DNA of 5,050 nt from an uncultured Lachnospiraceae bacterium (GCA_945788595.1 CALZMS010000104.1:1-5050), one strand, 5' to 3'; shown: positions 1-5,050, counted from the first letter of the stretch. Numbers and translations are program-made. Notes: a model not told the origin generated them from the sequence alone.

Positions 1-72
1 TTTGGACTGGTGACAGTGGCCCCACTGCCTGCCATCCCCAGCGGATTGCTGCTGCCCCGCCGCAAAGCATAA
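1..72 (+). CDS. C-terminal end of an unidentified plus-strand protein (partial)
   Basis: Frame 1 is open from the window edge to a TAA at 70-72 and gives 23 residues ending in LLLPRRKA. The stretch is GC-rich, and a strong hairpin terminator begins 13 bases after the stop, as expected at the end of a transcription unit. This gene would converge on the minus-strand cluster to its right and share that terminator. The fragment is too short to assign a family. It could instead be non-coding: a minus-strand frame is also open here, but it would have to start just beyond a terminator. The call rests on the stop-terminator arrangement, not on homology. Confidence 0.35.
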   Translation, partial: FGLVTVAPLPAIPSGLLLPRRKA

Positions 73-84
73 TGCAACTCAACG

Positions 85-126
85 AAAAAAGTGCAGCTAC
101 ACATATTTTTTGTGTCTGCACTTTTT
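85..126. terminator. Bidirectional Rho-independent terminator
   Basis: An 11-base perfect inverted repeat (AAAAAGTGCAG at 86-96, CTGCACTTTTT at 116-126) has an inner ACAC/GTGT pairing that lengthens the stem. The plus strand ends in TTTTTATTT and the minus strand in TTTTTT, so it can stop transcription both ways. It lies just past the plus-strand stop at 72 and just past the minus-strand stop at 138, which fits a shared terminator between convergent units. Confidence 0.82.
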
Positions 127-137
127 ATTTCTTTCCT

Positions 138-387
138 CTATTGTATTTTTCCTACAGCGGCTACGTAGACCGAGCACTCATACTCCGGCTCCACTGACGG
201 TCCCAGCATAAAGCCCAGCAGTTCATCCAGAAGACTTATTCGTATTTCTGCATGATAAGGCTTTTACCGGAACCGACCCGGGAAGCTTCTGCTGCTGATC
301 TGTCTTCTCCGCGCCTATATCGGAATCATTGTACCCTTTCAACAGTTCTCTGTTTTTCATGATCTGCTGTTTTGTTTTAACGTTCAT
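138..387 (-). pseudogene. Decayed nitroreductase-like (SagB/ThcOx type) gene, internal deletion and frameshift
   Basis: An ATG at 387 lies four bases after the acetyltransferase stop and has a GGAG about 11 bases upstream. Frame A gives 54 codons, beginning MNVKTKQQIMKNRELLKGY and containing EKTDQQQKLP, then ends at TGA (223-225). A second frame (263 to 138, stop TAG) gives 41 residues with LDELLGFML and a C-terminal VYVAAVGKIQ. From memory, the first piece resembles the N-terminus of Firmicute SagB-type nitroreductases (RELLK, then TDQQ-x-LP), and the second resembles their C-terminal end (LDE-LG, then Y-x-x-x-VGK). The family is usually more than 200 residues, and the FMN-binding core is absent. 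The simplest reading is one gene that lost its middle and changed frame at the join. The alternative is a functional small 54-residue protein, which seems less likely because the second fragment would be unexplained. Confidence 0.5.
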
Positions 388-391
388 ATTT

Positions 392-958
392 TCAAATACT
401 CCACTCTCCGAAGCTCACATTTTTCATAGTTTCCTCGTGCGCCCCGATCATCTTCTCCATCCAGATCATATCGTACCACGTATGAAACTTATACCCGCTG
501 TTGTGAAACCGTCCCACCAGTTTAAACCCCATTTTGCTGTGAAAATGATAGCTGTCATCCGTCAGATGTCCATCTTCTTTTGCCAGACTGGCAATGCAGG
601 CGTTCATATTCAATATGCCCATGGCTTTCAGAGATTTTTCCAACTGCTCATACAGTGCCTTCCCCACTCCCTGTCTCCTGCTGTTCTGTCTAACATAGAC
701 CGTTGTTTCCACCGACCAGTCATAGGCTTTTCTTTCTTTAAAACTATTTGCGTACGCATAGCCAAGTATCCGACCATCTTCGACAGCTTTTATATAAGGA
801 TACTTTGAAGAAATATTTCGGATTCTGTCTGCAAATTCTTTTTCAGAAGGAACTTCATATTCAAAGGATATGGCTGTATCTTCCACATAGGGCGCATAGA
901 TCTGCAGCAGCTCTTTTGCGTCTTCTATTTCCACTTTTTCTATCTTTACTCTGTGCAA
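392..958 (-). CDS. GNAT-family N-acetyltransferase (phosphinothricin acetyltransferase-like)
   Basis: A 188-residue cytoplasmic enzyme expected to move an acetyl group from acetyl-CoA to an amine. The N-terminus has the family pattern DAKELLQIYAPYVEDTAISF (residues 13-32). The acetyl-CoA pyrophosphate loop is RRQGVG (94-99), followed by helix KALYEQLE. The C-terminal HFHSKMGFKLVGRFHNSG (138-155) and WYDMIWMEK (161-169) match the COG1247 group that includes phosphinothricin and methionine sulfoximine acetyltransferases. The true substrate cannot be read from sequence. The start is TTG (956-958), two bases after the stop of the upstream CYTH gene, with AGAGGCGG eight bases before it; no ATG fits the conserved N-terminus. 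Length is typical for the family. It is very probably co-transcribed with the CYTH gene and the nitroreductase remnant. Confidence 0.9.
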   Translation of the reverse strand: MHRVKIEKVEIEDAKELLQIYAPYVEDTAISFEYEVPSEKEFADRIRNISSKYPYIKAVEDGRILGYAYANSFKERKAYDWSVETTVYVRQNSRRQGVGKALYEQLEKSLKAMGILNMNACIASLAKEDGHLTDDSYHFHSKMGFKLVGRFHNSGYKFHTWYDMIWMEKMIGAHEETMKNVSFGEWSI

Positions 959-960
959 TT

Positions 961-1524
961 TTAATACCGCCTCTCTCCCATCAGCATCCCCAGATATGAT
1001 GTTGTTACCGTATCTTCCATGGATAATCCCAACTGTGCCAGCAAATGGCTCATATTTTTCAAATGGATCTCTCGAAATTTTTCCTCTTTATCAATCACTT
1101 CCAGTTCCAGAAAATCCCCCAGACCATCTACCTGATCAAGACATGCTGTCATTTCTTCCCGTTTAAGATAAGTCCTTGTTTTCTGCACACCGGCCACTGG
1201 AGAGAATCCCAATGCTTTCAGAATCTGCTCCATGCTTTCTCCATCTTCTACTACAGTCTCATATTCCTGCCGGGACATGGAAACCTGATCTATCTTTTTT
1301 CCCTTAAAATTGATCTGTGCCGTTGTTTTTCCTGTCCGAAGATCCGTACTTTTTCTTATACGAAGAGCTTCTCCCCGTTCTTTTACATCGTGATATGCAC
1401 TATTGTAATACATATCACATTCACGGATATGCTCTGCTGCGACAAATCCAAGCTGAATCAGCTTATTCTTCACAGTATTTCTGTCCAATATAGGCAGTTT
1501 TATCTCTATTTCATATGTACACAT
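961..1524 (-). CDS. CYTH-domain protein, class IV adenylate cyclase (CyaB) type
   Basis: A 187-residue single-domain CYTH (triphosphate tunnel) protein. The hallmark ExExK is at residues 5-9 (EIEIK). Tunnel-lining basic and acidic motifs follow: ALRIR (53-57), INFKGKK (71-77), KTRTYLKRE (115-123), LDQVDGLGDFLELEV (129-143) and a closing SYLGML (176-181). The LD-x-V-x-GLG-x-F-x-ELE block is typical of CyaB-like members, which are commonly annotated as class IV adenylate cyclases making cAMP from ATP. Related CYTH proteins are tripolyphosphatases or thiamine triphosphatases, so the reaction is not settled by sequence. The ATG at 1522-1524 has AGGGATGG about eight bases upstream. Its stop is two bases before the GNAT start, indicating an operon. 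The cytoplasmic location is inferred from the absence of signal or membrane segments. Confidence 0.9.
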   Translation of the reverse strand: MCTYEIEIKLPILDRNTVKNKLIQLGFVAAEHIRECDMYYNSAYHDVKERGEALRIRKSTDLRTGKTTAQINFKGKKIDQVSMSRQEYETVVEDGESMEQILKALGFSPVAGVQKTRTYLKREEMTACLDQVDGLGDFLELEVIDKEEKFREIHLKNMSHLLAQLGLSMEDTVTTSYLGMLMGERRY

Positions 1525-1605
1525 AGACTATACCATCCCTTAATGTCTGTCTTTCATACTAATATTTCGATTCTGTTCACGACGTCTGCTTTATATGTTC
1601 TTCTA

Positions 1606-1642
1606 TTCAGACCAACTCTTTAATTTCGATTATTGGTCTGAA
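1606..1642. other. Perfect 10-bp dyad between dinB and the CYTH gene
   Basis: TTCAGACCAA (1606-1615) and TTGGTCTGAA (1633-1642) are exact inverted repeats separated by 17 AT-rich bases. On the minus strand, where the neighbouring genes lie, no T-tract follows the stem, so it is not a classic terminator of dinB. On the plus strand a weak CTTTAATTTT follows, but no gene precedes it. It may be an operator, an mRNA-end hairpin or a weak antisense terminator. The surrounding spacer (1525-1671) shows no promoter that I would defend. Confidence 0.5.
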
Positions 1643-1671
1643 CTTTAATTTTCCATTCCTGACAGCCCAGC

Positions 1672-2916
1672 TCAGGCTTTCATATTCTCATTGTCCATCT
1701 GCGCCTTCGCTTTCCGCCCCACTTTGCCAGCGGAATTCAGCGTGCTGGCCCGGGTGATCATACTGTTGCCAAAGCGTCTGCGGATATCGTCCACGGCCTC
1801 ATCCACTTTTTTCTGTTTTTCCCGGCTCTGGGTATTCTCAAACAGCGACATCTGCCGATATTCCTCATCTGACAGATCCGTCAGCGCTACACCGATCAGC
1901 CGCAGAGGCTGTCCCTTCCAGCATTCGTACAAAAGCGTCTTTACCTGTGAAAAAATCTCTTCCGTGATATCCGTAGGATTGTCAAGCTTTCTCTGATGAG
2001 ATCTGGTCTTAAAATCCAGGGTACGCCAGGTCACCGCCACACAACTGCACTTTTTCCCATCTCTGCGCATTCTGGCGGCTACCACATCGCACTGTGCCAG
2101 CAGGATAGAAAAAGCCTGCTCATACGTTACGATATCGTCTTCCACAGTAGTCTCCGCACTGTATCCTTTGGCCTCTTCCCTTTCCCCCCGGACCGGAGAA
2201 TCGTCAATACCATTCGCATAGGCATACAGCTGATGCCCTGCCTTTTTACCCAGAAGACGCTGTATCTCTTCCTCACGGCAGCGGGCCATTTCGCCTATCG
2301 TCTTTATCCCTGCCTGCAAAAGCTTCTGCTCTGATGCCTTTCCCAGAAACAGAAGATCCCGCACCGGAAGGGGCCACATTTTCTCCGGGACCTCCGATGG
2401 AAAAAGTGTATGTACCCTATCCGGTTTTTCGAAATCGGAGGCCATCTTTGCCAGTAATTTATTTACGCTGATGCCCACGTTGACAGTAAATCCCAGCTCA
2501 TCTCTGATCTTGTCCTTTATCTCATAGGCAACAGCCACAGGATCCGGATAGATCAGCTGCGTACCGGTCATATCCAGAAAAACTTCATCAATAGAAAAGG
2601 ATTCCATTACCGGTGCATAAGAGGCGCAGATCTTTTTAAACGCACGAGAACATTTCTCATATAAGGTAAAATCACTGGGAACACACACCAGCTCCGGACA
2701 TTTCCGGATAGCCATAGCAACCGGCTCTCCCGTGGTTACTCCGTATTTTTTTGCCGGAATTGATTTTGCAGTCACAATTCCTCTACGGGACTTTGGATCT
2801 CCGCCAATACAAGAGGGAATCTCTCGAAGATCTGGCAATCCCTCCCGCACACGCTTTGCCGCTTCCCAGGATAGAAACGCACTGTTTACATCAATGTGAA
2901 AAATCAAACGTTCCAT
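1672..2916 (-). CDS. dinB: DNA polymerase IV (Y-family translesion polymerase)
   Basis: A 414-residue error-prone polymerase that copies past damaged template bases. The N-terminal catalytic core has HIDVNSAFLSWEA (residues 7-19), with metal ligand D9 and probable steric-gate F14. The palm motif SIDEVFLDMT (108-117) supplies catalytic D110 and E111. NVGISVNKLLAKMASDFEKP (146-165) is the usual Y-family block before the thumb. A helix-hairpin-helix region (about 185-225) and a little-finger domain follow. QMSLF (355-359) is a canonical sliding-clamp binding motif. The ATG at 2914-2916 is chosen because it begins at the conserved RLIFHID and has GGCGGAG seven bases upstream; an in-frame extension to 3075 lies wholly inside the reductase gene and is rejected. 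One base separates it from the upstream reductase stop, implying co-transcription and translational coupling. No clear LexA box is visible upstream of the operon. Confidence 0.97.
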   Translation of the reverse strand: MERLIFHIDVNSAFLSWEAAKRVREGLPDLREIPSCIGGDPKSRRGIVTAKSIPAKKYGVTTGEPVAMAIRKCPELVCVPSDFTLYEKCSRAFKKICASYAPVMESFSIDEVFLDMTGTQLIYPDPVAVAYEIKDKIRDELGFTVNVGISVNKLLAKMASDFEKPDRVHTLFPSEVPEKMWPLPVRDLLFLGKASEQKLLQAGIKTIGEMARCREEEIQRLLGKKAGHQLYAYANGIDDSPVRGEREEAKGYSAETTVEDDIVTYEQAFSILLAQCDVVAARMRRDGKKCSCVAVTWRTLDFKTRSHQRKLDNPTDITEEIFSQVKTLLYECWKGQPLRLIGVALTDLSDEEYRQMSLFENTQSREKQKKVDEAVDDIRRRFGNSMITRASTLNSAGKVGRKAKAQMDNENMKA

Positions 2917-2917
2917 G

Positions 2918-3772
2918 TCATTTCTCCGCCAGATATTCCAGCATGGCATGAGCCGCCACATTTCCCTCTCCGATGGCTTTTGCCACCTGATAAGGCCGGC
3001 CGGTGCAGTCTCCCGCCGCAAAAATACCCGGTTTTGACGTCTCCATATTTCGGTTGACCACAATGTGAGGACCATTCATCTCAATACCTTTAATCAATGT
3101 GGCCGGTGCCACAGAAGTCCTCAGAATAAACAAGCCATCCACATCTATCTCTGTCTCGTCCCGAAGTCCGATACCGGTCACGCGCTTCTCCCCCAGCACA
3201 GCTTTTATAGGAGAGTCCAGACGCTGCACATTTGGAAGATCGATCTCGCAGTCTTTATAATTAGCCCACAAATATACCTTGTCCGCCAGTTCCGCCAGAT
3301 AAGCCACCTCATGCTCGTATCGTTTCGCGCCGCACAGCACAGCAATAGTCTTTCCTTTGTAAAGAAAACCGTCACAGGTAGCACAGTAACTCACACCTCT
3401 GCCCAGAAGCTCTTCCTCTCCCGGCAATGCCTTGGCACTGACCGTACCCGTGGCCAGAAGGATCGTCCGTGCCTCATAGACCTCATTATCCCCAAGAAGC
3501 ATAAAACGATCACCGATGGCAGAAATACTGGTCACCATCTTGTCCGTGATCTCCAGTCCCGCTTCCCAGATCTGCTCTTTAAACCGCCCATTCAGCTCCG
3601 GACCGCTGATCTTGGCACATCCTGGGTAATTGGCTATTTTTTCTGATTTCTGCACCTTCATACTTAAATCCGCAGAGCCAAACCAGAGGATTTCTTTATT
3701 ATGCAATTTTAAATTCAAGGCCGCGGACATTCCCGCCGGGCCTGTACCAATGATTGCCGCATCATATATCAT
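2918..3772 (-). CDS. Thioredoxin-reductase-like FAD disulfide oxidoreductase, atypical pyridine-nucleotide site
   Basis: A 284-residue flavoprotein of the low-molecular-weight thioredoxin reductase fold. The FAD dinucleotide-binding loop is GTGPAG (residues 9-14), ATGT (107-110) closes the first FAD segment, the redox pair is CATC (130-133), and AAGDC (252-256) is the C-terminal FAD motif. The central domain lacks the expected GGGxSAxEEA, reading CGAKRYEHEVAYLA (147-160), and has WANY (169-172) where NADPH-dependent enzymes carry HRR. The electron donor may therefore not be NADPH. Clostridial ferredoxin-linked flavin thioredoxin reductases are a known precedent for this loss, so I avoid the symbol trxB. 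Length is slightly short for TrxB (about 310). The ATG at 3770-3772 is preferred over an in-frame GTG at 3793 because a strong ribosome site lies between them. It is the first gene of the operon with dinB. Confidence 0.92.
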   Translation of the reverse strand: MIYDAAIIGTGPAGMSAALNLKLHNKEILWFGSADLSMKVQKSEKIANYPGCAKISGPELNGRFKEQIWEAGLEITDKMVTSISAIGDRFMLLGDNEVYEARTILLATGTVSAKALPGEEELLGRGVSYCATCDGFLYKGKTIAVLCGAKRYEHEVAYLAELADKVYLWANYKDCEIDLPNVQRLDSPIKAVLGEKRVTGIGLRDETEIDVDGLFILRTSVAPATLIKGIEMNGPHIVVNRNMETSKPGIFAAGDCTGRPYQVAKAIGEGNVAAHAMLEYLAEK

Positions 3773-3780
3773 AAAAAACA

Positions 3781-3788
3781 CCTTCCTT
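3781..3788 (-). promoter_or_regulatory. Ribosome binding site fixing the reductase start
   Basis: On the minus strand AAGGAAGG lies eight bases before the ATG at 3772. A longer reading from the GTG at 3793 would place this site inside the coding sequence and leave the GTG without a comparable site. The ATG also begins right at the conserved IYDAAIIGTGPAG, so the shorter form is favoured. Confidence 0.75.
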
Positions 3789-3806
3789 TTCACTTAACTT
3801 CCTACT

Positions 3807-3835
3807 ATTTTAGTATAAGCATAGCCAAAGAACAA
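3807..3835 (-). promoter_or_regulatory. Candidate sigma-A-type promoter for the reductase-dinB operon
   Basis: On the minus strand TTGTTC (3830-3835) and TAAAAT (3807-3812) are separated by 17 bases. The -10 matches consensus at five of six positions and the -35 at three of six. A second -10-like TATACT overlaps just upstream. It stands about 35 bases before the reductase ATG, a sensible distance, and left of the long inverted repeat. This is a pattern match only. Confidence 0.4.
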
Positions 3836-3883
3836 TTACAGTTTTTCCTTTTTTATGAAATACTTGCACACCAACGTAAATCT

Positions 3884-4046
3884 GCAAGCGGGTGACAACA
3901 TCGTGTGTATCTGCAGCATATAGGTATAAACACTACGCGACTTTACCGAGCACGACTCCGAGACTACAGGCTCGGAGCGAGCGCAGGAGGAGCACAGGGT
4001 TTATACCTATATGCTGCAGATACACACGATGTTGCCGCCCGCTTGC
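3884..4046. repeat. 163-base inverted-repeat element with 48-base arms
   Basis: The left arm (3884-3931) and right arm (3999-4046) are reverse complements at 46 of 48 positions; the inner 36 bases (3896-3931 and 3999-4034) match perfectly. The two differences sit near the outer end (GGGTGAC against GGGCGGC); as plus-strand RNA one is a G-U wobble and one an A-C mismatch. The 67-base centre is GC-rich and holds a 7-bp stem, CTCCGAG (3956-3962) with CTCGGAG (3971-3977), around an 8-base loop. The whole could fold as one very long hairpin or cruciform. I see no target-site duplication directly at the ends and no transposase. It could be a non-autonomous mobile element of MITE type, a structured RNA, or a chromosomal repeat family; I do not recognise it. 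Confidence 0.9.
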
Positions 4047-4055
4047 GGCACACAC

Positions 4056-4093
4056 AAAAAAAACGCACAACATGGAGTGAAGCATGTCGTGCG
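4056..4093 (-). terminator. Rho-independent terminator, minus-strand direction
   Basis: Read on the minus strand, CGCACGACATG (4083-4093), an 8-base loop and CATGTTGTGCG (4064-4074) form an 11-bp stem with one G-U pair, directly followed by TTTTTTTT (4056-4063). This is a textbook intrinsic terminator shape. It would end transcripts coming from moaC, or from an unseen promoter in the AT-rich gap, before they enter the long inverted repeat and the reductase operon. It lies some 260 bases past the moaC stop, an unusually long 3' tail if moaC is the source. Confidence 0.7.
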
Positions 4094-4112
4094 CCTTAAT
4101 TTATATAGACAA

Positions 4113-4164
4113 CGAAACAGGAAAAAAGAATTTGAAAGGGAAAGGAAGAAAAAAACCTGTTTCG
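4113..4164. repeat. 9-bp perfect inverted repeat with purine-rich loop
   Basis: CGAAACAGG (4113-4121) and CCTGTTTCG (4156-4164) are exact reverse complements around a 34-base loop that is almost wholly purine on the plus strand (pyrimidine on the minus strand). Outer GACAA (4108-4112) and TTGTC (4176-4180) could extend it past an internal loop. A neighbouring TCAGGA/TCCTGA pair adds a small hairpin at about 4182-4202. No T-tract follows the closing arm in either direction, so it is not called a terminator. Confidence 0.5.
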
Positions 4165-4312
4165 CTATTCTGCTGTTGTCCTCAGGACTCTTTCGTTTCC
4201 TGATGGTTGTACTATACTACTTTGACGTATAAAAGCATATAAAATATCCTATATTTTTACAAATTTCCGGGATATTTTTCAAAATTTCCTGTTTTTCCCG
4301 AAAAAAATTAGC

Positions 4313-4334
4313 ATCCCCATTTCAAATGGGGGAT
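4313..4334 (-). terminator. Short GC hairpin just past moaC, possible weak terminator
   Basis: CCCCATT (4315-4321) and AATGGGG (4325-4331) pair around a 3-base loop, with flanking AT/AT pairs. On the minus strand a T7 tract follows, but only after about seven bases (ATGCTAA), which is longer than in efficient intrinsic terminators. It begins about 15 bases after the moaC stop, so it could stabilise the mRNA end or give partial termination, with the stronger hairpin at 4056-4093 acting as backup. Confidence 0.4.
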
Positions 4335-4349
4335 ATAAGTACATTTTCA

Positions 4350-4835
4350 TTATGCCTGACCAAACACAAAATCTCCGCTCTTTCCCCCGGATTTGCTGAC
4401 CAGATGGATATTCTCGATCACCATACCTTTATCGATAGCTTTGCACATATCATAGATGGTTAAAAGTGTCACACTGACTCCGGTCAGTGCTTCCATCTCC
4501 ACACCGGTCTCGCCTTTTGTCTTAACAGTGCAAATGGCCGTGACCTCTCCTTTTTCCTGATCGATTTCAAAATCCACACTGGCCTTCTGGATCAGCAGGG
4601 TATGGCACATGGGGATCAATCCGGAAGTCTGCTTGGCTCCCATGATCCCGGCCACTCTGGCCACACCTAACACATCTCCTTTTTTTACATTACCGGAAAC
4701 CAGAGCTTCCATGATCTTTTCATTGACATGGATGGTTCCGCGGGCCACGGCTACCCGAACCGTGGGTTCTTTTCCGGACACATCCACCATCACCGCATTG
4801 CCGTTTTCATCAAAATGATTTAATTTTTCTTCCAT
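4350..4835 (-). CDS. moaC: Cyclic pyranopterin monophosphate synthase, molybdenum cofactor synthesis
   Basis: A 161-residue cytoplasmic enzyme that converts the MoaA product (3',8-cyclo-GTP) to cyclic pyranopterin monophosphate, the first stable intermediate of molybdenum cofactor synthesis. It matches the family over its full length: [19 protein letters not shown] (7-25), [19 protein letters not shown] (50-68), GLIPMCHTL (72-80), [20 protein letters not shown] (110-129) and KSGGKSGDF (148-156). By alignment to the E. coli enzyme with a one-residue offset, the active-site residues K52, H78, E113, E115, D129 and K132 are all present. The ATG at 4833-4835 has AAAGGAAA about seven bases upstream. 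It lies 99 bases after the glycerol kinase stop; a 6-bp stem (4880-4885 with 4909-4914) sits in that gap, but there is no T-tract, so read-through is possible. No other Moco gene is in the window. Confidence 0.97.
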   Translation of the reverse strand: MEEKLNHFDENGNAVMVDVSGKEPTVRVAVARGTIHVNEKIMEALVSGNVKKGDVLGVARVAGIMGAKQTSGLIPMCHTLLIQKASVDFEIDQEKGEVTAICTVKTKGETGVEMEALTGVSVTLLTIYDMCKAIDKGMVIENIHLVSKSGGKSGDFVFGQA

Positions 4836-4934
4836 AACTCTATTTCCTTTCCCTGATTCACTTTACTGACATTCAAGTCATCACACCACGGGGATAATCC
4901 TGCCACTCTGTGATCTACGTTATTTTTTCTCGGT

Positions 4935-5050
4935 CTATTCTTCATCCTTTGCCCAACCGTAGGCACATTTCACAGCTTTATTCCAGCCCTTGATCCGCTT
5001 ACTGCGCTCTTCTTCGGAAATCTGCGGTGCGAAGGCCCTGTCGATCTCCC
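4935..5050 (-). CDS. glpK: Glycerol kinase, C-terminal fragment (cut by window edge)
   Basis: The reading frame enters from the right edge and ends at TAG (4935-4937), giving 37 residues. These include AFAPQISEEERSK and then RIKGWNKAVKCAYGWA, ending in KDEE. This resembles the C-terminal tail of glycerol kinases (F-x-P, an acidic stretch, then GW-x-x-AV and a final W near an acidic end). The family phosphorylates glycerol to glycerol-3-phosphate with ATP. Related FGGY kinases such as xylulokinase usually end differently, but with only the tail visible the assignment is probable, not certain. It is the upstream neighbour of moaC on the same strand. Confidence 0.75.
   Translation of the reverse strand, partial: EIDRAFAPQISEEERSKRIKGWNKAVKCAYGWAKDEE

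Larger units (their letters stand above)
3773..4349. other. Long intergenic region rich in inverted repeats, no convincing gene
   Basis: About 580 bases separate moaC from the reductase. Short open frames here (plus strand 3892-4080, 3905-4099, 4011-4232) run through inverted-repeat arms or terminator hairpins and show no recognisable family. The region holds, left to right: the operon leader and promoter, a 163-base inverted-repeat element, a minus-strand terminator-like hairpin, a 9-bp stem with a purine-rich loop, an AT-rich stretch (about 4200-4310) and a short GC stem next to the moaC stop. Local GC content changes sharply between the element and the AT-rich part, suggesting a mosaic origin. 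Confidence 0.65.

Noticed and set aside
239..307. A VGSGKS P-loop-like string in the third minus-strand frame of the nitroreductase remnant
   Set aside because: The frame ends within a few residues (QKYE, then stop), and no Walker B or other ATPase motif is nearby; chance reading of a shadow frame.
329..999. Plus-strand frames opposite the acetyltransferase
   Set aside because: They are antisense to a well-supported GNAT gene and show no family features.
2917..3075. N-terminal extension of DinB by 53 residues
   Set aside because: It lies inside the reductase coding sequence, has no similarity to Y-family polymerases, and the ATG at 2916 has its own ribosome site and the conserved start.
3773..3793. 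GTG start adding seven residues to the reductase
   Set aside because: The AAGGAAGG ribosome site falls inside this extension and is well placed for the ATG at 3772.
3773..3883. LexA/SOS box upstream of the reductase-dinB operon
   Set aside because: Only a single GTTC half-site is present; the paired GAAC at four-base spacing is missing.
3865..4053. Possible target-site duplication (GCACAC) around the inverted-repeat element
   Set aside because: The copies are at unequal distances from the arm ends (about 12 bases and 1 base), so they do not behave like a duplication made by insertion.
3892..4099. Two overlapping plus-strand frames across the long inverted repeat
   Set aside because: Both are read through palindromic arms in different frames, have no recognisable motif and no suitable ribosome site.
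4011..4232. 73-residue plus-strand frame with basic middle and hydrophobic end, like a small membrane toxin
   Set aside because: It begins inside an inverted-repeat arm, runs through a terminator hairpin and a purine tract, and the nearest AGGAGGAG is about 18 bases from the ATG. Its composition follows the repeats, not coding use.

Overview
The window reads as chromosomal DNA of a low-to-mid GC anaerobic Firmicute, most likely class Clostridia and possibly Lachnospiraceae. This is inferred from four things: purine-rich Shine-Dalgarno sites, the DVNSAFLSWEA-type DinB, a flavin disulfide reductase without a normal NADPH site, and AT-rich intergenic DNA with T-tract terminators. No marker gene proves the taxon.

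Nearly all genes lie on the minus strand, so transcription runs right to left. From the right edge: the C-terminal end of a glycerol kinase (glpK), then moaC (molybdenum cofactor synthesis), then about 580 bases without a convincing gene (3773-4349). That gap is rich in structure: hairpins behind moaC, a terminator-like hairpin, and a 163-base element made of two 48-base inverted arms around a 67-base GC-rich centre. Left of it a promoter-like sequence leads into a two-gene operon: a thioredoxin-reductase-like flavoprotein, then DNA polymerase IV (dinB), with one base between them.

After a 147-base spacer carrying a perfect 10-bp dyad comes a second tight cluster: a CYTH-domain (class IV adenylate cyclase type) gene, a GNAT acetyltransferase with a TTG start, and a broken gene whose two ends resemble the start and end of a SagB-type nitroreductase. 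A strong bidirectional terminator (85-126) closes this cluster. It also appears to close a plus-strand gene whose last 23 codons enter from the left edge.

The established genes are housekeeping or stress functions. The parts most worth a second look are the long inverted-repeat element, the reductase with an active CATC site but a degenerate pyridine-nucleotide motif, and the decayed nitroreductase. No CRISPR array, tRNA, rRNA, transposase or defence system was seen.
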